From assembly GCA_021108055.1 (NCBI GenBank), contig JAIORR010000061.1, positions 1 to 13,564 of the forward strand: a stretch of DNA of 13,564 bases. The letters run 5' to 3'. Position 1 is the stretch's first letter. Each line of letters opens with the position of its first letter. The notes below the pieces were generated by a model that did no database searches, had not been told where the DNA came from, and saw nothing but the letters and a program-made list of their open reading frames with translations. This stretch comes from Candidatus Cloacimonadota bacterium. GTDB taxonomy: Bacteria; Cloacimonadota; Cloacimonadia; Cloacimonadales; TCS61. Below are positions 5,981 through 13,475 of this stretch, one piece after another. Made by a program: the position numbers and the translations under genes.

Positions 5981-7326
5981 TTTTCCTCCTCAGGTTTTAT
6001 TGAATTTAATATTTTTTCTTTTGACCAATCCGGATATTCCAGCCAGATTTCTTTCACCCGATTCATCAGAATCCCAATCTTCTTTCCTTCGTCTAATCCA
6101 AAATGTAACATAATATCTTTTCCCGAAACTGGCAACTTTTTTTCAATAATTTTTTTGGGAACAAGAGCAATTCGCTTTCTTAGATTATAACCCTGGTTAT
6201 GAAGACAATGACCTGGAGCATGAGAAATGTTGTCGGCATGAACAAGCTGCAGGAAAGATTCGAGATCATCTCCCATATCCATTACCAATCTTCTGACGGC
6301 TTTGTCAGACATATCTTTCAGATCATCTCCAAATTGTTTCAACCGGACATGATTGCGTATTATACAGGCAACCTGACTGCTGATTTTTGCCGGGAATTTC
6401 AGGCGGGAAAGTATCTTTTTTGATAATTCCGCACCAATGCTTTCGTGACGATAAAAATGAACACCGTTCTCATCGGATGATCTTGTCTGTGGTTTTGCAA
6501 TATCATGAAGAAGAGCGGCAAGCCTTACAACAAGGTCTTTTCCGGAATTGTGAAGAGTCTTTAGAGTATGTTCCCACACGTCGTCATCGTGATATTTGTT
6601 TTGTGTAACATCTTCCAGTTCGAGAAGTTCAGGGATAAGGTTTTTCATCAAGCCGAAACTGATGAGCATTTTTAACCCTTTTCTCGGTTTGGGCAAAGTG
6701 ATAATTTTTATAAATTCATCTCTTCTTCTTTCCCACGAAATAAAATTCAGTTTATCATGATTATCCCGTATCCCTTTTTCGGTTTTAGTTTCAATTTTAA
6801 AATCCAGTTGAACGGCAAAGCGAACAGCACGAAGCATTCGCAGCGGGTCTTCACTGAAAATTATTTCCGGGTTCGATGTGGAACGGATGTTTTTGTTCTT
6901 TATATCTGAAATCCCAAATCCTGTTATATCGGCAATTTCTCCTGTGCCGACGTTCATAACAAGCGAGTTTATGGTGAAATCACGGCGAAAAACATCTTCC
7001 TTCAGACTTCCGGCTTCCACTTCCGGTTTGCGGTTCTTATCTCTATAAGATTCTTTGCGGGTCATTACGAATTCGATCTTCCGGTTTTCTATCAGAACGA
7101 ATGCCGTTCCAAAGTTTTTAAATATCACAGGTCGGGAAGAAATACCTCTTTCATAAAGAAATTCCGCCAATTCCATTCCACCATTATCGAGTTCCACTAC
7201 AATATCGAGGTCGCTGCTGGTTTTACCCATCACATGGTCACGAACGAATCCGCCAACAGCATAGGTTCGGTTCCGGAATTGTGTTCCTTTTATCGTTTCA
7301 GCAATTGTTTTTAATATGTCTTTCAT
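5974..7326 (-). CDS. cca: CCA-adding tRNA nucleotidyltransferase / poly(A) polymerase with HD domain
   Basis: This class II nucleotidyltransferase adds or repairs the tRNA 3' CCA end, or adds A tails. Numbering below is from the upstream TTG at 7332 (subtract 2 for the ATG at 7326). GGFVRD (27-32) and the metal-binding D41/D43 in SSDLDIVV form the catalytic core, with a third carboxylate at E87. RRDFTINSL (116-124) and EDPLRMLRAVRF (161-172) are the nucleotide-recognition blocks. An HD phosphohydrolase domain follows (H255, H276-D277 in LLHDIAKP), with later His residues in FYRHES and RNHVRLKQ. Two starts are possible: ATG at 7326, 2 bases after the rsmE stop, or TTG at 7332, overlapping it in TTGA. 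AAGGA in the end of rsmE is closer to the TTG. I list the ATG. CCA addition versus A addition, or a split A-/CC-adding role, cannot be told. Confidence 0.9.
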   Translation of the reverse strand: MKDILKTIAETIKGTQFRNRTYAVGGFVRDHVMGKTSSDLDIVVELDNGGMELAEFLYERGISSRPVIFKNFGTAFVLIENRKIEFVMTRKESYRDKNRKPEVEAGSLKEDVFRRDFTINSLVMNVGTGEIADITGFGISDIKNKNIRSTSNPEIIFSEDPLRMLRAVRFAVQLDFKIETKTEKGIRDNHDKLNFISWERRRDEFIKIITLPKPRKGLKMLISFGLMKNLIPELLELEDVTQNKYHDDDVWEHTLKTLHNSGKDLVVRLAALLHDIAKPQTRSSDENGVHFYRHESIGAELSKKILSRLKFPAKISSQVACIIRNHVRLKQFGDDLKDMSDKAVRRLVMDMGDDLESFLQLVHADNISHAPGHCLHNQGYNLRKRIALVPKKIIEKKLPVSGKDIMLHFGLDEGKKIGILMNRVKEIWLEYPDWSKEKILNSIKPEEEKW

Positions 7327-7328
7327 GA

Positions 7329-8057
7329 TCAATAATAATCCGCATCCTTTTCCAGGTAATATCCCAAAAGCTGTGATGCTGCTGCTATTGCAGCCGTTTC
7401 TGCACGTAATATATGATTTCCCAGGGAAAATGAAAGTATCTCTTTCTCTTTGAATAAGTCGATCTCTTTTTTATCAAATCCACCCTCGGGACCGATAATT
7501 ATACATATTGGTTTTTTAACTTCTTCCAAAAGGACATTTATGGTTTTGTGATTGCCGGTTTCCAAAGCAACTACGGGCTGATAATATTTTTTGGAATTAA
7601 GAAAAGTCTTTAAAGAAAGTACCTGGTGGATTTTGGGTAGGAACACATTGTCGCATTGTTTAATGGCAGATATTGCGGTTTTCTTGAATTTTTCAACTGT
7701 GTTTTTTGCGGGTTTTCTTACAGAATGTTCGGTGATGATCGGGAAGAATTCTTTTACTCCGAGTTCGGTCAGCTTTTCAATGATCAGGTGATCATGCTTG
7801 TTTCTTAAAAGAGAGAAGGCAACGGCAATCTTGAGATCAGATTGATTTTGTTCTTTTATAGAGAGGATGGAAACAGTTAAATTCCTTTTGGTTATGGAAT
7901 GTATTTTTGCTTCCGCCATTAAGCCTGAGCCGTTTGTCAAAAGAATTTCATCGTTTTGTGATTTCCGGAAAACATGGATAATATGGTGAAATTCATCTCC
8001 GGAAATGATTATTTTTTTATCTTCTTTTTTTAGATTTGGAGTATAGAAACAGGGCAT
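7329..8057 (-). CDS. rsmE: 16S rRNA (uracil-1498-N3)-methyltransferase RsmE
   Basis: This SAM-dependent SPOUT (trefoil-knot) enzyme methylates N3 of U1498 in the decoding region of 16S rRNA. Its 242 residues match the family. The N-terminal PUA-like domain has GDEFHHIIHVFR (20-31). Further on come EKLTELGV (94-101) and the knot motifs IIGPEGGF (187-194) and LGNHILRAETAAIAA (212-226). At 131-141 it has AIKQCDNVFLP where most homologues carry E-Q-x-x-R and a second basic residue before the Pro, so both arginines seem absent. AAGGAG at 8063-8068, 5 bases before the ATG, sets the start. It leads directly into the nucleotidyltransferase gene, and both act on structural RNA. Confidence 0.93.
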   Translation of the reverse strand: MPCFYTPNLKKEDKKIIISGDEFHHIIHVFRKSQNDEILLTNGSGLMAEAKIHSITKRNLTVSILSIKEQNQSDLKIAVAFSLLRNKHDHLIIEKLTELGVKEFFPIITEHSVRKPAKNTVEKFKKTAISAIKQCDNVFLPKIHQVLSLKTFLNSKKYYQPVVALETGNHKTINVLLEEVKKPICIIIGPEGGFDKKEIDLFKEKEILSFSLGNHILRAETAAIAAASQLLGYYLEKDADYY

Positions 8058-8081
8058 AGGAACTCCTTGAATTAAAATATA

Positions 8082-8237
8082 TTATCTTTTTAGTCTTTCA
8101 TTATTTTCTATTGCTGTGTCACTTTCACTTAACTTTTGTGTCAGTTCTTTAATAGTAATATATTTAGGCTTAATTTTATCCAAAATATTAATCTCGTTTA
8201 TTCCCAACTTTTTTTCCAGCTTTTCCCGACTTTTCAC
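8082..8237 (-). CDS. 51-residue HTH-like ORF upstream of rsmE, possible gene remnant
   Basis: A GTG at 8237 opens 51 codons ending with TAA at 8082-8084, 24 bases before the rsmE start. GGAGG at 8243-8247 lies 5 bases upstream within a G-rich run, a very strong ribosome site, and an in-frame TAA directly precedes the GTG. The product is Lys/Glu-rich. Residues about 26-47 (KYITIKELTQKLSESDTAIE) read like the first two helices of a winged-helix domain, of the kind ending AlbA_2/Schlafen-type 'RecG-like' putative DNA-binding proteins. The domain stops at NNERLKR, before the wing would form. I therefore suspect the decayed 3' part of such a gene, though the ribosome site leaves room for a real small protein or leader peptide. 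Family resemblance is from memory. Confidence 0.45.
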   Translation of the reverse strand: MKSREKLEKKLGINEINILDKIKPKYITIKELTQKLSESDTAIENNERLKR

Positions 8238-8250
8238 TTATCCCTCCCCC

Positions 8251-8338
8251 TGTTACATAACAGTTACATAAGTATTTACTTATGACAAAAGAAGTTAAGG
8301 CATGCTGACCTTTTTTATCCGGATAGTTGTTACATAAG
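8251..8338. repeat. Palindromes and GTTACATAA repeats upstream of the rsmE operon
   Basis: GTTACATAA occurs at 8252-8260, 8263-8271 (11-base spacing, one helical turn) and 8329-8337. TGTTA-CA-TAACA (8251-8262) and CATAAGTA-TT-TACTTATG (8267-8284) are perfect palindromes that overlap these copies. On the - strand this lies just before the small ORF and rsmE, so it could be an operator region. It could equally be repeat debris, since the same 9-mer also occurs inside the inverted repeat at 5517-5525. Confidence 0.5.
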
Positions 8339-8497
8339 CAGGATTGAAATTTTCTTGAATATTAGAAAGCTCCCTCAGCTCTCCAGCCTATCTTACCCAT
8401 CCAATATTTTATATCATCATTGATAATGAAATCCAACATCCAACTTAACTTTACTTCGATGGAACATAACGAGGAACACAAATAAATATTTTCTTTT

Positions 8498-8527
8498 TCA
8501 GTGTATTTCAGTGTTATTCACTGATTA
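8498..8527. repeat. TCAGTGT triplet repeat next to the dnaJ stop
   Basis: TCAGTGTATT, TCAGTGTTAT and TCACTGATTA follow one another at exact 10-base intervals. The last two form a TCAGTG/CACTGA hairpin with a 5-base loop. The layout matches the TCCGTGT triplet in the right arm of the palindrome at 3031-3059. It lies 7 bases past the dnaJ stop, so it may contribute to the operon's 3' end, but no U-run follows on the - strand. Confidence 0.5.
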
Positions 8528-8533
8528 ATCTAT

Positions 8534-9691
8534 CTAAACAAAAAACTCTTTGAATTTGCTGAAAAACCCTTTCCCGGGCTGTAGTTTTTTTTCTGAATCG
8601 AATTTACCTAATTCCTTAAACAATTCTTTTTCTGTGGAATTTAATCTTGTGGGAGTTATTACTAATACTTTCACATACAGATCTCCGTGATAAACGCTAT
8701 TCACATGAGGCAAACCTTGCGAACGCAAACGGAAAACTTTTCCCGATTGAGTACCGGCAGGAATTTTTATTTTAACTTTTCCGGAAAGCGTTGGACACAG
8801 AATTTCCGAACCGAGAGCAGCTTGAGAGAAACTGATCGGGAATTCACAGATAAGATCTGCATCCTGTCTTTCAAAAATACTGTGTTCCTTTTCGTGGATA
8901 AGAACAAGAATGTCACCCTTGGTGCCGTTGCGTTTACCAATGTTTCCCTGTCCTCGAAGACGGATATACTGTCCTTCGGAGACACCGGCAGGTATATTGA
9001 TACTGATCATTTTTGTTTTTGATATCCTGCCGTCACCACCGCATTTTGGACACCTGTTCTTAATGATCTTTCCTTCTCCATTACAGGAAGGACAGGTTAC
9101 AATAGTTTGCATCTGACCAAAAAGAGAGCGGGTTAACTGCCTTACCTGTCCCGAACCGTGACACTGGTTGCAGGTTTGAACCTTTCCATCTGCCGAACCG
9201 GAACCATTACATTTATCGCAGGCATCTTTCACGCTTATCTTTATCTTTTTATCAATGCCTTTTGCAATATCTTCCAGCGAAAGTGACAGAGCTATCTGCA
9301 AGTCTTCTCCGCGATTACTGGGTTGAGAGCTTCTGCCAAAACCACCAAAACCTCCACCGAAAAGATTTTCGAAAATGCTTCCCAGTCCACCACTGCCAAA
9401 AATATCGGAAAAATCATTGGCATGTGTGAAAGTATCCCATGTGAATCCATGACCGCCAAAGGCACCTTCCAAACCGGCATGACCGAATTGATCATACTTC
9501 CTTCGTTTATCTGCATCGATGAGAACTTCGTAAGCTTCCGAAGCTTCTTTGAATTTTTCTTCGGCTGCTTTATCGTCTTTGTTTTTATCAGGATGAAACT
9601 TCATTGCCAGTTTACGATAAGACTTTTTTATTTCGGAATCAGCAGCGTTTTTCTGAACTCCCAGAACTTCGTAATAATCTCTTTTTGCCAT
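8534..9691 (-). CDS. dnaJ: Molecular chaperone DnaJ (Hsp40, type I)
   Basis: This co-chaperone stimulates DnaK ATPase and delivers unfolded clients. All type I domains are present in 385 residues: the J domain (1-70) with HPD at 33-35, the Gly/Phe-rich linker (about 70-120), four zinc-binding CxxCxGxG repeats at 158-165, 174-181, 200-207 and 214-221, then the C-terminal substrate-binding domains. It is the last gene of the hrcA operon, 83 bases after dnaK, with a hairpin in the gap. AAAGGA sits a few bases before the ATG. Nothing is truncated. Confidence 0.97.
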   Translation of the reverse strand: MAKRDYYEVLGVQKNAADSEIKKSYRKLAMKFHPDKNKDDKAAEEKFKEASEAYEVLIDADKRRKYDQFGHAGLEGAFGGHGFTWDTFTHANDFSDIFGSGGLGSIFENLFGGGFGGFGRSSQPSNRGEDLQIALSLSLEDIAKGIDKKIKISVKDACDKCNGSGSADGKVQTCNQCHGSGQVRQLTRSLFGQMQTIVTCPSCNGEGKIIKNRCPKCGGDGRISKTKMISINIPAGVSEGQYIRLRGQGNIGKRNGTKGDILVLIHEKEHSIFERQDADLICEFPISFSQAALGSEILCPTLSGKVKIKIPAGTQSGKVFRLRSQGLPHVNSVYHGDLYVKVLVITPTRLNSTEKELFKELGKFDSEKKLQPGKGFFSKFKEFFV

Positions 9692-9714
9692 TATTTTCCT
9701 TTAAATAAAGATAA

Positions 9715-9757
9715 TGAAAGGGTTTACAAGTTTATTTCTTCCTGCAAAACCCTTTCA
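9715..9757 (-). repeat. 11-bp hairpin between dnaK and dnaJ
   Basis: TGAAAGGGTTT (9715-9725) and AAACCCTTTCA (9747-9757) form a perfect 11-bp stem with a 21-base loop, starting 18 bases after the dnaK stop. In the direction of transcription it is followed by TTATCTTTATTT rather than a U-run, so it may be a leaky terminator, a processing site or a 3'-end stabiliser making dnaK mRNA more abundant than dnaJ. Function is inferred. Confidence 0.6.
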
Positions 9758-9774
9758 ATTGTTTTACTAATTTT

Positions 9775-11766
9775 TTATTTATCCTCATCTACCACTTCGA
9801 AATCAGCATCGACGGGACCATCTTTTTTAGGTTCTTCTTCTGGAGGAGTTTGTTGCTGTTGACCACCCATTTTGCCCGGATCGAATCCGGCATCTTTCAT
9901 GTCCGGTCCTGCTCCTCCACCTTGAGCAGCCTGTTGTTTCTGCATTTCCGCATAGATGATCTCACCTATTTTCTGAGCTTTTTTGGCAAGTTCATCGCGC
10001 ACAGCTTCATATTCTTCTTTAGAGCCGGATTTTTTATTCAGCTCTTCCATTTTTGCTTTTGCATCTTTGACAGCTTCTTCGACTGTTTTCTTTTCATCAT
10101 CGGAGAGTTTATCGCCATGCTCTTCCAGACTTTTTTCCGTAGAGAATATCAAAGTATCCAGTTCGTTGCGGGCTTGTATGCCTTCTTTTTGCTTTTTATC
10201 ATCTTCTACATGTGCTTCTGCATCTTTCACCATTCTGTCGATTTCCGCTTCATCCAGGGTTCCGGTTCTTTCAATTTTTATTGATTGTTCTTTTCCGGTT
10301 CCTTTATCTTTTGCATGAACATGCAGGATTCCATTTGCGTCGATATCGAATGTAACTTCTATTTGCGGCATACCACGTGGAGCAGCCGGGATACCGGTAA
10401 GTTCAAAGTTTCCAAGCCGGCGATTATCTGCTGCCATCGAACGTTCACCCTGAAGTACAACGATAGAAACAGCGGGTTGATTATCGGCTGCCGTAGAGAA
10501 AACCTGACTTTTTTTGGTTGGAATAGTCGTGTTTCTTTCGATGAGTGTTGTCATCACACCACCCAGAGTTTCGATTCCCAGAGATAGAGGAGTTACATCG
10601 AGAAGAAGAATATCATTAAGATTTTCATCTCCGGCAAGAATGCCGCCCTGGATTGCAGCACCAACAGCAACTACTTCATCGGGATTTACACCTTTGTTTG
10701 GTTTTTTACCAAAGAATTTTTCTACAGCTTCCACAACTTCGGGAATTCTTGTACTTCCGCCGACCAGCAGAATTTCATCGATGTCTTTGGGACTGAGTTT
10801 TGCATCTTTCAGAGCAAGTTTACATGGTTCGATCGAACGAACTACCAGATCGCTTGTCATTCTGTTGAATAAAGAACGTGAGAGATCGAGGTTCAGGTGT
10901 TTCGGACCGGAAGCATCGGCAGTGATGAAGGGAAGATTGATGTTTGTGGTTTGAGTACCGGAAAGTTCTATCTTTGCTTTTTCGGCAGCTTCTTTTATTC
11001 TTTGCATTGCCATAGCATCATTAGAGATATCAACTCCTTCCTGTTTTTTAAATTCTTCTAATATCCAATCCATTACTTTTTTATCGAAGTCATCTCCACC
11101 GAGATGCGTGTCACCGTTTGTGGAAAGAACTTCTACTACACCTTCTGCAACTTCCAGGATAGAGATATCGAAAGTTCCGCCACCAAGGTCATATACTGCC
11201 ACTTTCTCTTCTTTTTTGCTTTCCAGTCCATAAGCCAGAGCCGCAGCGGTTGGTTCATTGATTATTCTTTTCACATCTAATCCTGCAATTTTTCCGGCAT
11301 CTTTTGTAGCCTGTCTTTGAGCATCATTAAAATATGCGGGGATCGTGATAACTGCTTCTGTAATTTTCTGACCAAGGTGAGCTTCTGCAGTCTCTTTCAT
11401 TTTGGTTAGAACCATTGCAGATATTTCCTGTGGTGTGAAATCTTTGTTCTCGACATCAATATGAACAGTTGCTTCACTGGATTTTCCACCTTTTATCTGG
11501 TAGTTAACATTTTTGATTTCAGAACCCACTTCGTTGAGTTGGCGCCCCATGAACCTTTTGATAGAAGATACCGTGTTTTTCGGATTTGTTACAGCCTGTC
11601 GTTTGGCAAGCTGTCCAACCAGTCTCTGCTTATCTTTTGTAAATGCAACGACGGATGGAGTAGTTCGATTTCCTTCCGCATTTTGGATAACTACCGGTTT
11701 CCCGCCTTCCATTACTGCTACGCAGGAATTTGTAGTTCCCAGATCGATTCCTATTATTTTTCCCAT
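9775..11766 (-). CDS. dnaK: Molecular chaperone DnaK (Hsp70)
   Basis: This is the ATP-driven central chaperone of the DnaK-DnaJ-GrpE system. It has 663 residues. The actin-like ATPase domain shows GIDLGTTNSC (6-15), NEPTAAALAYG near 170, DLGGGTFDIS (193-202) and GGSTRIPE (336-343). The interdomain linker is LLLD (387-390). The substrate-binding domain and helical lid follow, then a Gly/Gln/Pro-rich disordered tail (AQGGGAG...GGQQQQTPP) somewhat longer than in E. coli, ending in an acidic DADFEVVDEDK like other bacterial Hsp70s. The insert after MGRQ (about 75-100), absent from Gram-positive DnaK, is present, pointing to a Gram-negative type. GGAGGT at 11772-11777 lies 5 bases before the ATG. 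It follows grpE by 20 bases. Confidence 0.98.
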   Translation of the reverse strand: MGKIIGIDLGTTNSCVAVMEGGKPVVIQNAEGNRTTPSVVAFTKDKQRLVGQLAKRQAVTNPKNTVSSIKRFMGRQLNEVGSEIKNVNYQIKGGKSSEATVHIDVENKDFTPQEISAMVLTKMKETAEAHLGQKITEAVITIPAYFNDAQRQATKDAGKIAGLDVKRIINEPTAAALAYGLESKKEEKVAVYDLGGGTFDISILEVAEGVVEVLSTNGDTHLGGDDFDKKVMDWILEEFKKQEGVDISNDAMAMQRIKEAAEKAKIELSGTQTTNINLPFITADASGPKHLNLDLSRSLFNRMTSDLVVRSIEPCKLALKDAKLSPKDIDEILLVGGSTRIPEVVEAVEKFFGKKPNKGVNPDEVVAVGAAIQGGILAGDENLNDILLLDVTPLSLGIETLGGVMTTLIERNTTIPTKKSQVFSTAADNQPAVSIVVLQGERSMAADNRRLGNFELTGIPAAPRGMPQIEVTFDIDANGILHVHAKDKGTGKEQSIKIERTGTLDEAEIDRMVKDAEAHVEDDKKQKEGIQARNELDTLIFSTEKSLEEHGDKLSDDEKKTVEEAVKDAKAKMEELNKKSGSKEEYEAVRDELAKKAQKIGEIIYAEMQKQQAAQGGGAGPDMKDAGFDPGKMGGQQQQTPPEEEPKKDGPVDADFEVVDEDK

Positions 11767-11786
11767 TTTTTACCTCCGAGATATTT

Positions 11787-12329
11787 TTATTTTTTTATTT
11801 TCTTTGGTTTTTCACCATTTGAAACTGCTACCCTTACAGGTCTGATAACTTTTTCATTCATCGTATAACCATTCTGGATAACAGCGGTTATTTTGTTTTC
11901 TTCCAATTCAGAAGGTATATGCGCCAGTGCTTCGTGGAAATTGGGATCAAATTCCTTTTCCAAAGCTTCGATCTTCTGCACACCTTCTTTTTTAAGAAGA
12001 CTTTCTATCTGCTGGAAGATGAGTTCGATACCTTTTTCAAAGGTTTTTCGATTTTTTTCTACTTCCGGATGAAGAGCACGCTCAAAATTATCCAGAACAT
12101 CACAGACATCCAAAACGATCCTTTCATTGGCGTTTTTGATCCAATTAACTTTTTCTACGAATGAGCGTTTTCTGAAATTTTCAAATTCCGCAATTACACG
12201 AATTCTTTTGTCTTTTAATTCAGCATATTCTTTTTGAAGTTGCTCGTATTTTTCATTCAAAGTAAGTTTTTTCTTTTTCACACTCTTTTTTTCTTCGGTT
12301 ATATTTTCATTTTTTTTTATATCAGTCAT
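11787..12329 (-). CDS. grpE: Nucleotide exchange factor GrpE
   Basis: GrpE releases ADP from DnaK and acts as a thermosensor through its long helices. The ATG at 12329 gives 180 residues. An upstream in-frame ATG at 12380 would add 17 residues lying wholly within hrcA and is less likely. The Lys/Glu-rich N terminus leads into a long coiled-coil helix with RVIAEFENFRKR (44-55), a four-helix-bundle region, and the C-terminal beta domain with FHEALAHIP and the typical GYTMNEKVIRPVRVAVS. The start overlaps the hrcA stop by 8 bases, and only a weak GGTGGT precedes it, so translation is probably coupled to hrcA. The Lys-rich tail is unremarkable. Confidence 0.96.
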   Translation of the reverse strand: MTDIKKNENITEEKKSVKKKKLTLNEKYEQLQKEYAELKDKRIRVIAEFENFRKRSFVEKVNWIKNANERIVLDVCDVLDNFERALHPEVEKNRKTFEKGIELIFQQIESLLKKEGVQKIEALEKEFDPNFHEALAHIPSELEENKITAVIQNGYTMNEKVIRPVRVAVSNGEKPKKIKK

Positions 12330-13374
12330 TTTTTGGTACCACCATCCCTTTCTTAGTTGTATCCGTAATGATTCCGGCAATGTTCTTTATGATCGGAATA
12401 TTTTTTTTATAATCCATCCTGATGGGACCAAGAACTCCAAGATATCCGGGAATACCAAATATTTCATATCTGGAAAAGATCAATGCATAATTCATTAGCT
12501 CAGGTTGTCCGAGGTCTTCACCCATCAATATTGTCCATGATTTCTCTCTTTCGTATTTCTGCATCAGATTGATCAGATGATCCTGCCTTTGAATAAATCC
12601 CAGAAAGGTCAGGATTGAACTTTTATCGTTGAACTCCGGTTGTTCGAGGAAACTTATATTTCCATCGAAATGAATAAAGTAACTGCTTATCTCTGTAAAT
12701 GCATTCTGAAGCTCTTCCAGAAAAAGTTTGAGAAGTTTATTTTCTTCCGATATTTTATCGGATGTTTCTTCCAGATATCTATTCTGAATATCATAGATGC
12801 GATGACCCACGAATTCATCATTTGCATATCGCACAATAGCCTTCAACTGTTGCTCCGTTATGCTGTGATCGCATTTCAGGATTACTGTTTTATCCAGTCC
12901 GGAATCCAGGCTTACTACAAAGAGAAGTTTGTCCTGTGATATTTTGAAAACATCAAGTTTTTCCAAATATCCGTTGGAAACTTCCGGTTCGGCTACAAAA
13001 CTCAACTGATCTGTTTCCCGAGCTAGAAGCTGCATAATATAATGAAGAGAAAGAGGTGTGTTTTTATAATGTTTTACCAGTATTTCTCTAAGGATTTCTG
13101 ATTTTTCATAAACTGTCTTTTCAATCGAAGGCGAGATCATTTCAATGTATTTTCTATAACCCTGAATGCTGGGAATCCTGCCTGCCGAAGTGTGAGGTTG
13201 ATAGATCAATCCGTTCTTCTCCATCTTATTCAGATCGATCCTGATAGTTGCAGGACTTGCGTCCTTAATGTATTTTTCACATATCAATTTTGAAGAAACA
13301 GGTTCCTTTGAATGGATATATTCTTCTACCAGATATACTAAAACCTTTTCCTGCCGCATCTCATTTTTTTTCAT
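12322..13374 (-). CDS. hrcA: Heat-inducible transcription repressor HrcA
   Basis: HrcA is the dimeric repressor that binds CIRCE operators and loses activity on heat stress, when it needs GroEL for refolding. The N-terminal winged helix has PVSSKLI (25-31), SPATIRIDLNKME (40-52) and the diagnostic GLIYQPHTSAGRIP (55-68). The middle is a GAF-like dimerisation domain, ending LGVLGPIRMDY near the C terminus. I chose the ATG at 13374 (350 residues) because GGTGGAG (13379-13385) precedes it by 4 bases. A GTG at 13398 would add 8 residues but lies inside the CIRCE operator. It is the first gene of the operon, so it represses itself together with grpE, dnaK and dnaJ. Confidence 0.95.
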   Translation of the reverse strand: MKKNEMRQEKVLVYLVEEYIHSKEPVSSKLICEKYIKDASPATIRIDLNKMEKNGLIYQPHTSAGRIPSIQGYRKYIEMISPSIEKTVYEKSEILREILVKHYKNTPLSLHYIMQLLARETDQLSFVAEPEVSNGYLEKLDVFKISQDKLLFVVSLDSGLDKTVILKCDHSITEQQLKAIVRYANDEFVGHRIYDIQNRYLEETSDKISEENKLLKLFLEELQNAFTEISSYFIHFDGNISFLEQPEFNDKSSILTFLGFIQRQDHLINLMQKYEREKSWTILMGEDLGQPELMNYALIFSRYEIFGIPGYLGVLGPIRMDYKKNIPIIKNIAGIITDTTKKGMVVPKND

Positions 13375-13391
13375 TAATCTCCACCTTTCCT

Positions 13392-13418
13392 TTAGCACTC
13401 AAAAATACCGACTGCTAA
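13392..13418 (-). promoter_or_regulatory. CIRCE operator 1 (HrcA binding site)
   Basis: TTAGCACTC (13392-13400), a 9-base spacer, then GACTGCTAA (13410-13418) match the CIRCE consensus TTAGCACTC-N9-GAGTGCTAA at 17 of 18 arm positions. It lies between the predicted transcription start and the hrcA ribosome site, the usual place for HrcA autoregulation. Confidence 0.93.
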
Positions 13419-13427
13419 TACAAGGAC

Positions 13428-13455
13428 AATTTAATTGCTTTTGGAAACTTGTCAA
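13428..13455 (-). promoter_or_regulatory. Sigma-70-type promoter of the hrcA operon
   Basis: On the - strand a perfect -35 TTGACA (13450-13455) is followed after 16 bases by TAAATT (13428-13433, 4 of 6 to TATAAT). Transcription would start near 13420, right at CIRCE operator 1, so HrcA binding would block initiation. A second candidate -10, a perfect TATAAT at 13496-13501 with a weak CTTTCA -35, lies further upstream. Confidence 0.65.
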
Positions 13456-13475
13456 ACTAAATCTTAGAGTGCTAA
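13449..13475 (-). promoter_or_regulatory. CIRCE-like operator 2, one arm degenerate
   Basis: One arm, GAGTGCTAA on the + strand (13467-13475), is a perfect CIRCE half-site. With the standard 9-base spacer the other arm is TTGTCAAAC (13449-13457), matching TTAGCACTC at only 5 of 9. The mismatches coincide with the -35 TTGACA, so the box seems to occupy the decayed arm. It could be a weak second HrcA site. Confidence 0.55.

Larger units (their letters stand above)
8238..8533. other. Gene-poor spacer between dnaJ and the rsmE operon
   Basis: No credible gene was found here. The right part (8339-8497) is AT-rich and shows only short open frames without ribosome sites, the longest being 25 codons on the - strand (8362-8439). 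The left part holds the GTTACATAA palindromes and the end by dnaJ holds the TCAGTGT repeat. A promoter for the rsmE operon would be expected here, but I could not pick a convincing -35/-10 pair. Confidence 0.6.

Noticed and set aside
8251..8338. Possible CRISPR-like direct repeats (GTTACATAA)
   Set aside because: Units are 9 bases with irregular spacing and no spacer-sized intervals, so this is not a CRISPR array.
8362..8439. 25-codon - strand frame in the dnaJ-rsmE spacer
   Set aside because: It has no ribosome site, no recognisable similarity and a length expected by chance.
12330..12380. Upstream grpE start adding 17 residues
   Set aside because: The added residues (PESLRIQLRKGWWYQK) are a frame-shifted reading of the hrcA end and unlike GrpE N termini. 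The ATG at 12329 has the usual acidic/basic start.
13375..13398. GTG start for HrcA 8 codons upstream
   Set aside because: The GTG lies within the CIRCE operator, and a better ribosome site precedes the ATG at 13374.
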